Origin: Rhodanobacter sp.
Lineage (GTDB): Bacteria > Pseudomonadota > Gammaproteobacteria > Xanthomonadales > Rhodanobacteraceae
NCBI GenBank assembly: GCA_004298045.1
Contig: SCRM01000017.1
Span: forward strand, 62,001-126,000
Reading direction: 5' to 3'
Length of the DNA: 64,000 bases
Numbering within the stretch: position 1 is the stretch's first letter; each line of letters starts with the position of its first letter. Made by a program: the position numbers and the translations under genes. Positions 48,327 to 57,231 of this stretch are shown in pieces. A model generated the notes under the pieces. It did no database searches, was not told the DNA's origin, and was given only the letters and a program-made list of their open reading frames with translations.

Positions 48327-50153
48327 ATGAAAAACCCCACGCGCTATCCGCACCTAGCCACCATCAACACGCCGGCCGACCTGCGGCGCCTGGCGGACAC
48401 CGAGTTGCCGGCAGTGGCGGACGAGCTGCGCGCCTATCTGATCGAGTCGGTGGCCAGCTCGGGCGGGCATTTCGCGGCCGGGCTTGGCGTGGTCGAGCTG
48501 ACGGTGGCGCTGCACCACGAGTTCGACACCCCGCGTGACCGGCTGGTGTGGGACGTGGGCCACCAGTGCTATCCACACAAGATCCTCACCGGCCGCCGCG
48601 ACCGCATCACGACCATCAAGCAGCTGGGCGGGCTGGCGCCGTTTCCGCGCCGTGCGGAGAGCGAGTACGACACCTTCGGCGTCGGCCATTCCTCCACCTC
48701 GATTTCCGCCGCGCTGGGCATGGCCGTCGCGAACCGGCAGCGCGGCGACCACCGGCACATCGTGGCGGTGATCGGCGACGGCGCGGCCACCGCCGGCATG
48801 GCGTTCGAGGCGTTGAACCACGCCGGCGACGTGCGCGCCGACCTTTTGGTGGTGTTCAACGACAACGGCATGTCGATCAGCGCCAGCGTCGGCGCGATGA
48901 ACCAGACGCTGGCGCACGTGGCGACCAACCACCATCTCGACGCGCTGCGCCACCGCGCGGAAACCGACACGCTGCCGCCATCCGCACTATTCGAAGAGCT
49001 CGGCTTCGACTACACCGGCCCGGTGGACGGCCACGACCTGCCGGCCCTGCTGCGCGCGCTGCGCACGTTGAAATCCCGCCCCGGCCCGCAACTGCTGCAT
49101 GTGCTCACCACCAAGGGCAAGGGCTACGCGCCGGCCGAGCAGGCGCAAACCGTCTACCACGCGGTCGGCCCGTTCGACCCGGCACACGGGGTGGAAGCCA
49201 AGCCGAGAACGCGGCCGAGCTATTCGCAGGTGTTCGGCGACTGGCTGTGCGACGCCGCCAGCGCCGACCCGCGCGTGATGGCGATCACCCCGGCGATGTG
49301 CGAAGGCTCCGGCATGGTGCGTTTCGCACAGGCTTTCCCGCAGCGCTATTTCGATGTCGGCATTGCCGAGCAGCACGCGGTGACGCTGGCCGCCGGCATG
49401 GCGTGCGAAGGCGCCAAACCGGTGGTGGCGATCTATTCCACTTTCCTGCAGCGCGCCTATGACCAGGTGATCCACGACGTCGCGCTGCAAAACCTCGACG
49501 TCACTTTTGCCATCGACCGCGCCGGCGTGGTCGGCCCGGATGGCGCCACCCACTGCGGCAGCTTCGACCTCGGCTACCTGCGCTGCCTGCCGAATTTCCT
49601 CGTGATGGCCCCGGCCGACGAGCGCGAATGCCGGCAAATGCTGGCCACCGGGCTGGCGCATGCCGGTCCCGCGGCGATCCGCTACCCGCGCGGCACCGGC
49701 CCCGGCGTCGATGCCGGTCGCGGCCTGGACCCCCTGCCGATCGGCAAGGCCGAAGTGCGCCGCCGCGGCCACCGCCTCGCCCTCCTCAGCTTCGGCGCGC
49801 TCCTGCCGCGCGCGGCGCAAATCGCCGTGGAGCTCGACGCCACGCTGGTCAACATGCGGTTCGTCAAACCACTGGACGAAACCCTGCTGCTGGAGCTCGC
49901 GCAAACCCACGAAGCCTTCGTCACGCTGGAAGACAACGCGATTGCCGGCGGCGCCGGCTCGGCGGTTGCCGAATGCCTCGCCGCGCACGCCATCACCCTG
50001 CCCATCCTGCACCTCGGCCTGCCCGACCGTTTCCTCGAACACGGCACCCGCGACGAAGTACTGGCCCTGGCCGGGCTCAGCGTGGATGGCCTGCGGCAGG
50101 CTATCCACGCGCGGTTTGCGTCACTGGTGGCGCGTTCCTGCGCAGGCCGCTGA
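48327..50153 (+). CDS. dxs: 1-deoxy-D-xylulose-5-phosphate synthase
   Basis: 608 residues, two thiamine domains. [18 protein letters not shown] and [11 protein letters not shown] are the diphosphate-binding motif near 155-190. [18 protein letters not shown] near 350 and RYPRGTGPG near 455 are typical of the C-terminal parts. It condenses pyruvate and GAP for the MEP isoprenoid and thiamine pathways. ATG 48327 gives [14 protein letters not shown], a normal family start. It is monocistronic, and converges on the Usp gene with 127 bp between and no clear terminator. Confidence 0.96.
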   Translation: MKNPTRYPHLATINTPADLRRLADTELPAVADELRAYLIESVASSGGHFAAGLGVVELTVALHHEFDTPRDRLVWDVGHQCYPHKILTGRRDRITTIKQLGGLAPFPRRAESEYDTFGVGHSSTSISAALGMAVANRQRGDHRHIVAVIGDGAATAGMAFEALNHAGDVRADLLVVFNDNGMSISASVGAMNQTLAHVATNHHLDALRHRAETDTLPPSALFEELGFDYTGPVDGHDLPALLRALRTLKSRPGPQLLHVLTTKGKGYAPAEQAQTVYHAVGPFDPAHGVEAKPRTRPSYSQVFGDWLCDAASADPRVMAITPAMCEGSGMVRFAQAFPQRYFDVGIAEQHAVTLAAGMACEGAKPVVAIYSTFLQRAYDQVIHDVALQNLDVTFAIDRAGVVGPDGATHCGSFDLGYLRCLPNFLVMAPADERECRQMLATGLAHAGPAAIRYPRGTGPGVDAGRGLDPLPIGKAEVRRRGHRLALLSFGALLPRAAQIAVELDATLVNMRFVKPLDETLLLELAQTHEAFVTLEDNAIAGGAGSAVAECLAAHAITLPILHLGLPDRFLEHGTRDEVLALAGLSVDGLRQAIHARFASLVARSCAGR

Positions 50154-50280
50154 ACCCCGCATACGCGTCCGCTACCTGTACGGTGGGACACCATCCGACA
50201 AGGACCACGTGTCCGGTTCGAGGGTCCCACGCCGGTTTGCGCCCCGCTGGTTGATCAGATATGCCAATGGCGCTGGTGCA

Positions 50281-51093
50281 TCAGTGACACAGCAGCAGCG
50301 GCATGCGCGCCAGCCGCAGGGCATCGCGGGTGACGCCGCCCAGCACCCACTCACTGAAACGCCCACGCCCATAGGCGCCCATCACCAGCAGATCCGCACC
50401 AAAGGCGTCGGCGTGCGCCAGCAGTGCACCGCCGGCCGCATCGGCGCGCTCGGCGATGGGTTGCACTTCCACCTTGGCGCCGTGTTCACGCAGGTACTCG
50501 GCGATGTCGAACGGCGGGTACCACGCCAGGCCGGGATAGCGCTCGCGCTCCTCGCCCTGCATCAACAGCACCTCGGCACCGGGTAGCAGCGGCAGTGCCG
50601 CATGCACTGCGCGCATCGCCTCGGATGACCCGTTCCAGCCAATGGCAAGACGCACCGGCTGGCGGAACGCCCCTACCGAGCGCGGCAACACCACACAGGC
50701 GATGCCGGTGCGCAGCACGATGCCCGCAATATCCGAGCCGGCGCCGGTGTCGCCATCGGCGTGATCGAGCATCAGCAGATCATGCCGCGGCGCTACCTGC
50801 GACAACGCCTCGTCGGGTCGCCCTTCGGCCACCAGCCACCGGCACGGCGTGACGCCGGCCGCGGCCGCACGCGCCAGAAACCCCGGCCGCGCCGCGATCG
50901 CCGCCGCCACCAGCCGTCGGGTGTCTTCGATCAGCACGGCGGCCAGCGCGGGCTCGACTGCCGAACCGAAGTACAGCGGCGCGGCGTACACCGCGGTCAA
51001 CCCGGCGTGCATGGCGGCGGCGAGCGCCACCGCGTGCTGCACGGCCGGCGTATCGCCCTGCGGCTCGCGTACATGGACAAGGATGGTTTTCAT
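50281..51093 (-). CDS. Universal stress protein, tandem UspA domains
   Basis: 270 residues formed by two UspA-like halves. The second half has the ATP-binding motif GAYGRGRFSEWVLGGVTRDAL near 245, the first half (VHVREPQGDTPAVQHAVALA) lacks an intact Gly loop. Tandem Usp proteins like this respond to stress and modulate partners by ATP binding. Start ATG 51093. A 104-bp gap separates it from the prmC stop on the same strand. The N-terminal half looks degenerate as usual for tandem forms. Confidence 0.88.
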   Translation of the reverse strand: MKTILVHVREPQGDTPAVQHAVALAAAMHAGLTAVYAAPLYFGSAVEPALAAVLIEDTRRLVAAAIAARPGFLARAAAAGVTPCRWLVAEGRPDEALSQVAPRHDLLMLDHADGDTGAGSDIAGIVLRTGIACVVLPRSVGAFRQPVRLAIGWNGSSEAMRAVHAALPLLPGAEVLLMQGEERERYPGLAWYPPFDIAEYLREHGAKVEVQPIAERADAAGGALLAHADAFGADLLVMGAYGRGRFSEWVLGGVTRDALRLARMPLLLCH

Positions 51094-51197
51094 CGCGCAC
51101 CTCGCATGCAAACCGGCGCCAATGTGGCAAGTAGCGACAGCTTCCCGCATCCCGCCGACGCATGCTTGATTTTTGTCACTTGCGGTGGGCTGCGGCA

Positions 51198-52025
51198 TCA
51201 GCTGCCGCGACTGCCGCCGCTGACGCGGTCGCGCGCTTCGAGATCCTGCGCGGTGAACACCTGGGCAAACCCGGCCGCGGTCAGCAGCGCGCGCGCCGCA
51301 TCGCCCTGCTGCCAGCCGTGCTCGAACAGCAACCAGCCGCCCGGCGCGAGGTGCGCCGCGGCGCCAGCGACGATGCGGCGGATGGCGTCGAACCCATCCG
51401 GCCCGGAAGCCAGCGCCGCCGCCGGCTCGTGGCGCAGATCCCCCTGCGTCAGATGCGGATCGCCCGCCTCGATGTACGGCGGATTGGACACGATGAGGTC
51501 AAAGCAGGCGTCTTCGAGCGCGGCAAACCAGTCGCCGTGCGCAAAGCTCACGTTGTTGAAACCCAACCGCTGAGCATTGCGCCGCGCCACCGCCAGCGCA
51601 TCACCGCTGGCATCGGTCGCCAGCACCTGCGTGCGCGGGCGCTCAAAGGCGATGGAGAGCGCAATCGCGCCGCTGCCAGTGCCCAGGTCAGCCACCCGCA
51701 ACGGCAAGTTCACTGGCAGCCGCGCCAGCGCCAGCTCCACCAGCAGCTCGGTTTCCACCCGCGGAATGAGCGTGGCCGGCGTCACCGTGAGGTCGAGCGT
51801 CCAGAATCCGCGGCGTCCGGTGATGTAGGCCACCGGCTCACCCTTGGCACGGCGTTCCACCAGCGCGTCGGCGGCCGTCTGGACGTCCGTCTGCAGCGCC
51901 TCGCCAGAATGCGCAAACAGCCAACTGCGCGGTTTGCGCAGCACGTGCAACAGCAACATTTCGGCTTCGACCCGGTCGCCGAGGCGCGCGGTGGCGCCCG
52001 TGATCCAACTGCGCACATCAGTCAT
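51198..52025 (-). CDS. prmC: Peptide chain release factor N5-glutamine methyltransferase
   Basis: 275 residues. N-terminal helical RF-binding part, SAM site [16 protein letters not shown] near 115, catalytic [11 protein letters not shown] near 180 and the terminal [13 protein letters not shown] segment. Methylates the GGQ glutamine of RF1 and RF2. ATG 52025 overlaps the 3' end of the 1349-residue gene by 8 bp. prfA or hemK neighbours usually seen beside prmC are absent. Confidence 0.94.
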   Translation of the reverse strand: MTDVRSWITGATARLGDRVEAEMLLLHVLRKPRSWLFAHSGEALQTDVQTAADALVERRAKGEPVAYITGRRGFWTLDLTVTPATLIPRVETELLVELALARLPVNLPLRVADLGTGSGAIALSIAFERPRTQVLATDASGDALAVARRNAQRLGFNNVSFAHGDWFAALEDACFDLIVSNPPYIEAGDPHLTQGDLRHEPAAALASGPDGFDAIRRIVAGAAAHLAPGGWLLFEHGWQQGDAARALLTAAGFAQVFTAQDLEARDRVSGGSRGS

Positions 52026-55000
52026 GGGGCAACTCCGGCGGCAACGCCGCACGCGGTGCGGCGCGCCGCCAATAGCCGCCGCGGCTCCACGCATCGAACG
52101 CCCAGCGCAGCCAACCAATCAGCGCAAACGCCAGCCACAAGGCCCAGGCCAGCATCGCCAGCTTGTAGTACCACAGCGAGACGCTGACGACGCCGGCCGC
52201 CGGCAAGCTGCCGGCACTGTGGTCGGCAAACCAGCGCAGATCCCACGCCGACGAGCCGTTGCCGGCCACCTGCATGTCCGGCACGCCGAGCAGGCCCTTC
52301 GGCACTGCCGCGATCAGCGTGAGGAGCGCCAGCACGGTAAGCAGGGCCAGGCCAATCTGCATCAGGTTGTAGCCCCAGCGCGGCCACGAGGGCGGCGGGG
52401 TCCTGCGCGCCCGCAGGCCGCTCAGCACCAGCCAGCCCGCCACCAGCGCCAGCGCGCCCCAGGCCAGCGCGGAAAACCCGAGGCCGAGCAGCAGCCAGTG
52501 CCGCCACTTGAGCGGCGTCGGCGCGTAACGCGCCAGCAGCCACGCCACCAGCAGCAGCACGCCGAGGCGCGCCCAGTACAGCACCGCCGGGCCGGTGGCC
52601 GGGCCCCAGGCCCACAGCACCCAGCGGTCGTGCGGCAGGCTCAAGGCGCTCGCCAGGTTCGCGGCCGGCGCATCGAGCGTGATGGCCGACGTGCGCGTCA
52701 GCGTGGCGCCAGCGCCCGGTTCGCGCAGCCGAACCTGGTAGGCGTGCGTGCCCGGCAACAGCGGCAGGCCGAGCCGATGATCGCGAATGGCCAGGCCCAA
52801 CGGCTCGCCATCGCGCTGCGCGTCGACCAACTCGGCGCCGGCCGGCAACGTGATCGCGTGCTCACCGCCGCGCGTACTGCGCACCGTGAGATCGAGCGTG
52901 GTTTCGCGTGCCCGCTGGCCGATCGTGGTGTGCACCGCCACGCGGTCGAATGCGAGGCTGCCACCCGGCACCGCCGCCGGCCGGTCAAATGCGAGATGCA
53001 GGGTTTCACCCGGCAACGGCTGGAAGCGCAGACCACTGCCGCTGGCGCTTTGCGGCACGCCCTGCGCGGCCACCCGCCACATCGGCGCGGCATCCACCTG
53101 CCACACCTCGGCACGCTCGCCCAGCGGCGGCGCGATCAGTGCGAGCTGCGGGGTCTGATCCAGCCGGCTGGTCCAGCGCACGCTTTGCGCAGCGGTGTTG
53201 AAGGTGACGTCGATGCGACCATCCTTCACCACCACGCCGTCGCCCAGCGGGTGCTCGCCGGGCAAAAGCGGCAGGCTAAGGCTGAAACCGCCACTGGCCG
53301 GCGCGATACGCTGCACGGTGTTTTCCACCTGCCACTCAACCCCCAGCGACAATCGCCGCGTCAGCCGCACGTAGGGCGGAAACGCCGGTGCCAGGTTGGC
53401 GGCCGCCACGCCGCCGGCGGCCGCCACGCGCTGCAAGGTCAGGCTGTCGCCGAGCAGGCGCTGGCCATCGACGCCGGCGAGCGTCCAGCCGGCGCCGCTG
53501 AACTGCACGCGCTGCGGCGGCAAGCCAAATTGCAGCGTGGCGGCATCGCTGTTGCCGAGCCGATAGTGCAGGTCGAGCCGATGCACGCCGCGGTCGAGCC
53601 GCACCAGGGTTTGCCCGGCGTACTGGGTGAGCGCCGCCGGCTTGCCGTCGCGGGTGGCGGCGGTCAACGTCAACGCCTCGCCAGCGTGCGGCAAGGGCAC
53701 GGCGACGGTGGCGCCCACATGGATCTCCAGCGCCAGGTCGAGCGCATCGCCAGTAACGGAGAGCTGCGCCTGGGCCACCTCGGCGCAGTCAGGCGCGCAC
53801 CTGGGCGCTTCGGTCAGCCGCGCCTTGAGCTGGTCGAGCAGCGGCTGGCTGGGCAGGGTTTGCGCGTGCGACAACGTAGGCAGCAGCACGCCGGCCAGCA
53901 GCAAACTGCCGAGGACAGCAGCGGCATGCGGAGCATGTCCGCGCCACTGCCATGGCTGCAGCGCCAGCACCAACCGCGCCAACAGTGCGACCAGCAAGCC
54001 CACCAGCAACACGCGCAGCACCCGCACCAGCCAGCGCGGCGCAACGATCAGGCGCACGGTTTGCGCGGTGGTAACCGGCCCCGACCAGCCCAGTGGGTAA
54101 TTGTTGCCTTGATCCCAGGCCGGGGTGCCCGCGCCGGCTTGCACCGGTGTCTGCGTTTCCACGGCGCTCGGCGCCAACGCGTTCACTCCCGGCGGCACGG
54201 CAAACTTCATCACCCGCGGCGAGCCGATGGGCGCCGCCTGCATGGCTGCGGGCGCAGGTGGCAGTGGCGGCATATTCGCGGCATCCATGCGGTTGGCGCG
54301 CACCGCCATCTCGGCCGATGGCGACGCAAACTGCACGGCAACCGCACGGTCGAAACGACCGGATTCAAGCTGCGGATGCAACGCGTACTGCAACTGCTGC
54401 GCGACAAACGGCAGGCTCCACAAGGCAGTCAGCACCAACGCCGCCACCGCCGTGCCGCGCACGAGCCCACGCAGCCGCGCCGCCGGCAAGGCGCGCCACA
54501 GCAAGGCCAGCAGCACTACCGCCGCCAGCGTCCACACCGGCGCGCCCGGCTCCTGCTGGCCCAGCACGAGATAACCGGCCGCCAGCACGCCCCACGGCCA
54601 GCCGAGCAGGCGCCCGGCCAGCAAGGCGATCAGCGCCAGTACGAAAAGATCGAGCAGGCTCCAGCCCGCAGCCCAGGTGTTGGGTGCGCGGTCGGCGCCG
54701 GGCGCGGCAATGAGTCGGTAGCCATGCGGCAGGTGCAAGGTGGCCCGGATGCCGTCCAGCGGCAGATTCCACGCCGTGACCGGCAGCGCACCGCCGGCGT
54801 GCGGCAGGCGTAGGCCGGCAGTGAGGTCGAGTCGGCCGGAGTACAGACGCAACTCGACGCCGCGTGCACCATCCGCGCCCGCGGTCACCAGCAGCGGCGC
54901 GCCGTGCTCGCTGGCCCGCTGCAACTCCCATGGCGCAGCGACGTCCAGCCGCTGGCGCTGGCGCAATTCGCCGGTCAAATGATCCACCGCGCTCAGGCCG

Positions 55001-56067
55001 TGGCCGTTGAAATCCAGCCACCACTGGCGATCGAGCTGGAGCTGGTCACCCTTGCTGCCCGTCTGGCCACGCGCGCCGACCACGACGGCGAGGCCATGGC
55101 CGTCGGTCAGCGCAAACGCCGGCAAGGCGCGCCACGCCTGCGGCACGCCGGCTTGTCCCGCGTCCACCGCCTGCCCTTCGGCACGGCTGGTGCGCAGCGC
55201 GGGATCATCGGCATAGCTCCAGATCTCCTGCCGCGGCCACGGCGCGGCCGGCAACTTGGGCGCCAGCTTTGCCAGTGCCACGGTGGCGCGCGCTTCGAAC
55301 GTCAGCGTCCAGGTGCCTGGGCGCAGTTGCACCTCAAGCCGACCGGCGGCGTCGAGCCGTGCCGGCAAGTCGCCATCCAGCGCAGTGGCCACAAACCCGG
55401 GGGGCAGCGCCGGCCCGAAGCTAGCGGTGCGCGCGCTGCCGGTGACGTTGAATTCCAGCCGCGTTTCCAGCATGGCCGGTACGCCGTCGGCGAGCCGCCG
55501 GTAGACGCGCAGGGACAAGGCGTCGGCGCCCCGCTGCGCGGCCACGGCTTCGCCCAGCGTCAGCTCATCAGCGTGACGTTCGAGCCGCACCACCGGCTGG
55601 CCGTCGAGGCTGAGCGCCACCAGGCCGAACGCCTCGGGCACCGCAAGCCGCGCCGGCCGTGTCGTCCACGGCAGGTTGCCCTGCACGCGGTAGTCGCCGG
55701 GCGCAAGGCGCAGCGCCGGCGTGCCGTCGTGGTCGAGCACCACCCCGGGTTGGCGATCCACGCTCACCGCCTGCGGCCAATGGCGCGCACTGCCCGGCAA
55801 CGCGACCCAGCTGGGCGCATCCACCCGCACGTCAAACGCAAAGCTGCCGCCCTGCGCGCCAGCCGTCAGGCTCAGCGTGCCGGGCCAGGCGCACGGGCGA
55901 TCGCGGTCGGTGGCATCCCCACTCACCAGATACGGGCAGGCATGCGCCGGCGTGTCATGCAGCACCCAGCCCTGCCAGTCGCGCAGCGGCGGCGGCACAT
56001 CCTGTGCAGCGAGTGGCGCAACCAGTGCCAGCAACAACAGGGCGATGCCGATCAGGCGTGCAAGCAT
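52018..56067 (-). CDS. Large internally duplicated inner-membrane protein, function unknown
   Basis: 1349 residues. Signal-like N-terminus ([18 protein letters not shown]), a beta-rich domain to about 460, a cluster of helices at about 466-600 with an isolated helix near 682 ([18 protein letters not shown]), a second beta-rich domain at about 730-1150, and another helix cluster from 1155 to 1330. The halves look like a duplication: [12 protein letters not shown] against [23 protein letters not shown] against [11 protein letters not shown], and [11 protein letters not shown] against [12 protein letters not shown], both just before the helices. I know of no name or function for this family. It sits in the cytoplasmic membrane, with the beta domains probably periplasmic. 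3' end overlaps prmC; a 311-residue V4R-like gene lies 59 bp upstream. It may be a transporter or surface assembly protein. ATG 56067. Confidence 0.7.
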   Translation of the reverse strand: MLARLIGIALLLLALVAPLAAQDVPPPLRDWQGWVLHDTPAHACPYLVSGDATDRDRPCAWPGTLSLTAGAQGGSFAFDVRVDAPSWVALPGSARHWPQAVSVDRQPGVVLDHDGTPALRLAPGDYRVQGNLPWTTRPARLAVPEAFGLVALSLDGQPVVRLERHADELTLGEAVAAQRGADALSLRVYRRLADGVPAMLETRLEFNVTGSARTASFGPALPPGFVATALDGDLPARLDAAGRLEVQLRPGTWTLTFEARATVALAKLAPKLPAAPWPRQEIWSYADDPALRTSRAEGQAVDAGQAGVPQAWRALPAFALTDGHGLAVVVGARGQTGSKGDQLQLDRQWWLDFNGHGLSAVDHLTGELRQRQRLDVAAPWELQRASEHGAPLLVTAGADGARGVELRLYSGRLDLTAGLRLPHAGGALPVTAWNLPLDGIRATLHLPHGYRLIAAPGADRAPNTWAAGWSLLDLFVLALIALLAGRLLGWPWGVLAAGYLVLGQQEPGAPVWTLAAVVLLALLWRALPAARLRGLVRGTAVAALVLTALWSLPFVAQQLQYALHPQLESGRFDRAVAVQFASPSAEMAVRANRMDAANMPPLPPAPAAMQAAPIGSPRVMKFAVPPGVNALAPSAVETQTPVQAGAGTPAWDQGNNYPLGWSGPVTTAQTVRLIVAPRWLVRVLRVLLVGLLVALLARLVLALQPWQWRGHAPHAAAVLGSLLLAGVLLPTLSHAQTLPSQPLLDQLKARLTEAPRCAPDCAEVAQAQLSVTGDALDLALEIHVGATVAVPLPHAGEALTLTAATRDGKPAALTQYAGQTLVRLDRGVHRLDLHYRLGNSDAATLQFGLPPQRVQFSGAGWTLAGVDGQRLLGDSLTLQRVAAAGGVAAANLAPAFPPYVRLTRRLSLGVEWQVENTVQRIAPASGGFSLSLPLLPGEHPLGDGVVVKDGRIDVTFNTAAQSVRWTSRLDQTPQLALIAPPLGERAEVWQVDAAPMWRVAAQGVPQSASGSGLRFQPLPGETLHLAFDRPAAVPGGSLAFDRVAVHTTIGQRARETTLDLTVRSTRGGEHAITLPAGAELVDAQRDGEPLGLAIRDHRLGLPLLPGTHAYQVRLREPGAGATLTRTSAITLDAPAANLASALSLPHDRWVLWAWGPATGPAVLYWARLGVLLLVAWLLARYAPTPLKWRHWLLLGLGFSALAWGALALVAGWLVLSGLRARRTPPPSWPRWGYNLMQIGLALLTVLALLTLIAAVPKGLLGVPDMQVAGNGSSAWDLRWFADHSAGSLPAAGVVSVSLWYYKLAMLAWALWLAFALIGWLRWAFDAWSRGGYWRRAAPRAALPPELPHD

Positions 56068-56126
56068 GGGCAGCTCCGTGCACAAGGATGCGCGCAAGTA
56101 GACCACGGACGAGCGACCAGCCGGTA

Positions 56127-57062
56127 TCAGTCGCCGACCGCGAGGATGCACTCCTCGGCGCCAAAACTGCGGCAGCACACCGGCACCACCGCGCCAGCAT
56201 CCCCAAGCAGGCCTTCAAGCAGCCCGGCATAGAACTCGCAGCCGGAATGCCCGTTGGCCTGGCACAGCGGGCTGTGCAGGATGTGCAGCTGGCCATCCGC
56301 CGGCAGCGTGGTTTCAACCAGCGCGGACAGTGCCGGCAACACCGTTTGCGCGAGGCTTTGCGGGGTGCTCGGCGCGACCTTGGGTGGCTTTTCCCGCGCG
56401 AGCCAGGCGCCAATGCGCTGTCCCGCCAAGCGCAGGCTGGCCACCCGCGCACCGGGCGCCACGTCGCGATCCAGTGCCTGCACGCGCGGCAGGATGCCGG
56501 GGTAAAGCCGGGCCAGGTCGGCCAGCGCTTGTTCCACCGCTACCGCATCCGCCGCCAACGACGGGGTGTCATCCCAGGCCATGACCTCGACCGTGGAAGG
56601 CACCGGTGACGGTGCCGCCTTGCGTACCACCAGCGCTTCCCAGGCTTCCCGCTCATCCGCTTCCGGCAACGGCGGCGGCAGGCTCGGCGCCGGTGCGACA
56701 GGCACCGTGGCCGCCCTTGCCGGTGGCGCGGGAACCGGCTCCGGCAATGGCTCCGGCACGGGTGCCGGTGGCGGCACATAGCCACTCGCCGTCGCGCGCG
56801 TCACGGCAAAATGTGGCTGGAAATCTTCGCCAGCCGGCAACAACTCGACACTCACGAACCGCTCGCAACCCGCCAGCGCGGCTTCCAGCGCGCGCTTCTT
56901 GAAGCGCGAACCACGCACCACCATCGCCAGCAACACACCGTGCGGATCGTTCACCAACCGCTGGCGCAACAGCACGAAACCTTCGCTGCCAGCCAACCGG
57001 CCCACTTCCAGCGACAGGCCCTCACGCGTGAGCGCAAGGGCCTGAATTTCGAGGTCGATCAT
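56127..57062 (-). CDS. V4R-like C-terminal domain protein with Pro-rich linker
   Basis: 311 residues. N-terminal ~95 residues form an alpha-beta domain (EGFVLLRQRLVNDPHGVLLAMVVRG). A Pro/Ala/Glu-rich linker runs from about 97 to 140. The C-terminal domain (180-311) ends with LCQANGHSGCEFYAGLLEGLLG and VPVCCRSFGAEECILAVGD. The spacing Cys-x-x-x-Gly-x-x-x-Cys-x-Phe twice is the pattern of V4R domains, which bind small ligands or metal. Function here unknown. It is co-oriented with pepN and the 1349-residue gene and separated from pepN by a full copy of the repeat family. Confidence 0.6.
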   Translation of the reverse strand: MIDLEIQALALTREGLSLEVGRLAGSEGFVLLRQRLVNDPHGVLLAMVVRGSRFKKRALEAALAGCERFVSVELLPAGEDFQPHFAVTRATASGYVPPPAPVPEPLPEPVPAPPARAATVPVAPAPSLPPPLPEADEREAWEALVVRKAAPSPVPSTVEVMAWDDTPSLAADAVAVEQALADLARLYPGILPRVQALDRDVAPGARVASLRLAGQRIGAWLAREKPPKVAPSTPQSLAQTVLPALSALVETTLPADGQLHILHSPLCQANGHSGCEFYAGLLEGLLGDAGAVVPVCCRSFGAEECILAVGD

Positions 57063-57069
57063 GGGGCAA

Positions 57070-57226
57070 GAGCCGGGATTCGGGATAGGAGATTGGGGAT
57101 TCGAAGATACTGCACCGCGCGAGTCGTGTTTCGCAGTACCGGGGTTCGAGATTGGGGATTGGGGATTTGGAAAGCCGCATGGCGCGAGATCGGTTTTACC
57201 GAATCCCGTATCCCCAATCCCGGCTC
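57070..57226. repeat. Full-length palindromic intergenic repeat, copy 7 (pepN/V4R gap)
   Basis: GAGCCGGGATT (57070-57080) and AATCCCGGCTC (57216-57226) are perfect 11-bp terminal inverted repeats 157 bp apart. They enclose GGAGATTGGGGATTCG, GAGATTGGGGATTGGGGATT and GAATCCCGTATCCCC arms. It fills nearly the whole 169-bp gap and is the clearest copy of the family. Confidence 0.85.
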
Positions 57227-57231
57227 TCCCC

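Noticed and set aside
50195-50235. GGTTCGAGGGTCCCAC resembling the T-arm of a tRNA between dxs and the Usp gene
   Set aside because: No acceptor, D-arm or anticodon stem can be drawn around it, and the T-stem does not pair. I treat it as chance.
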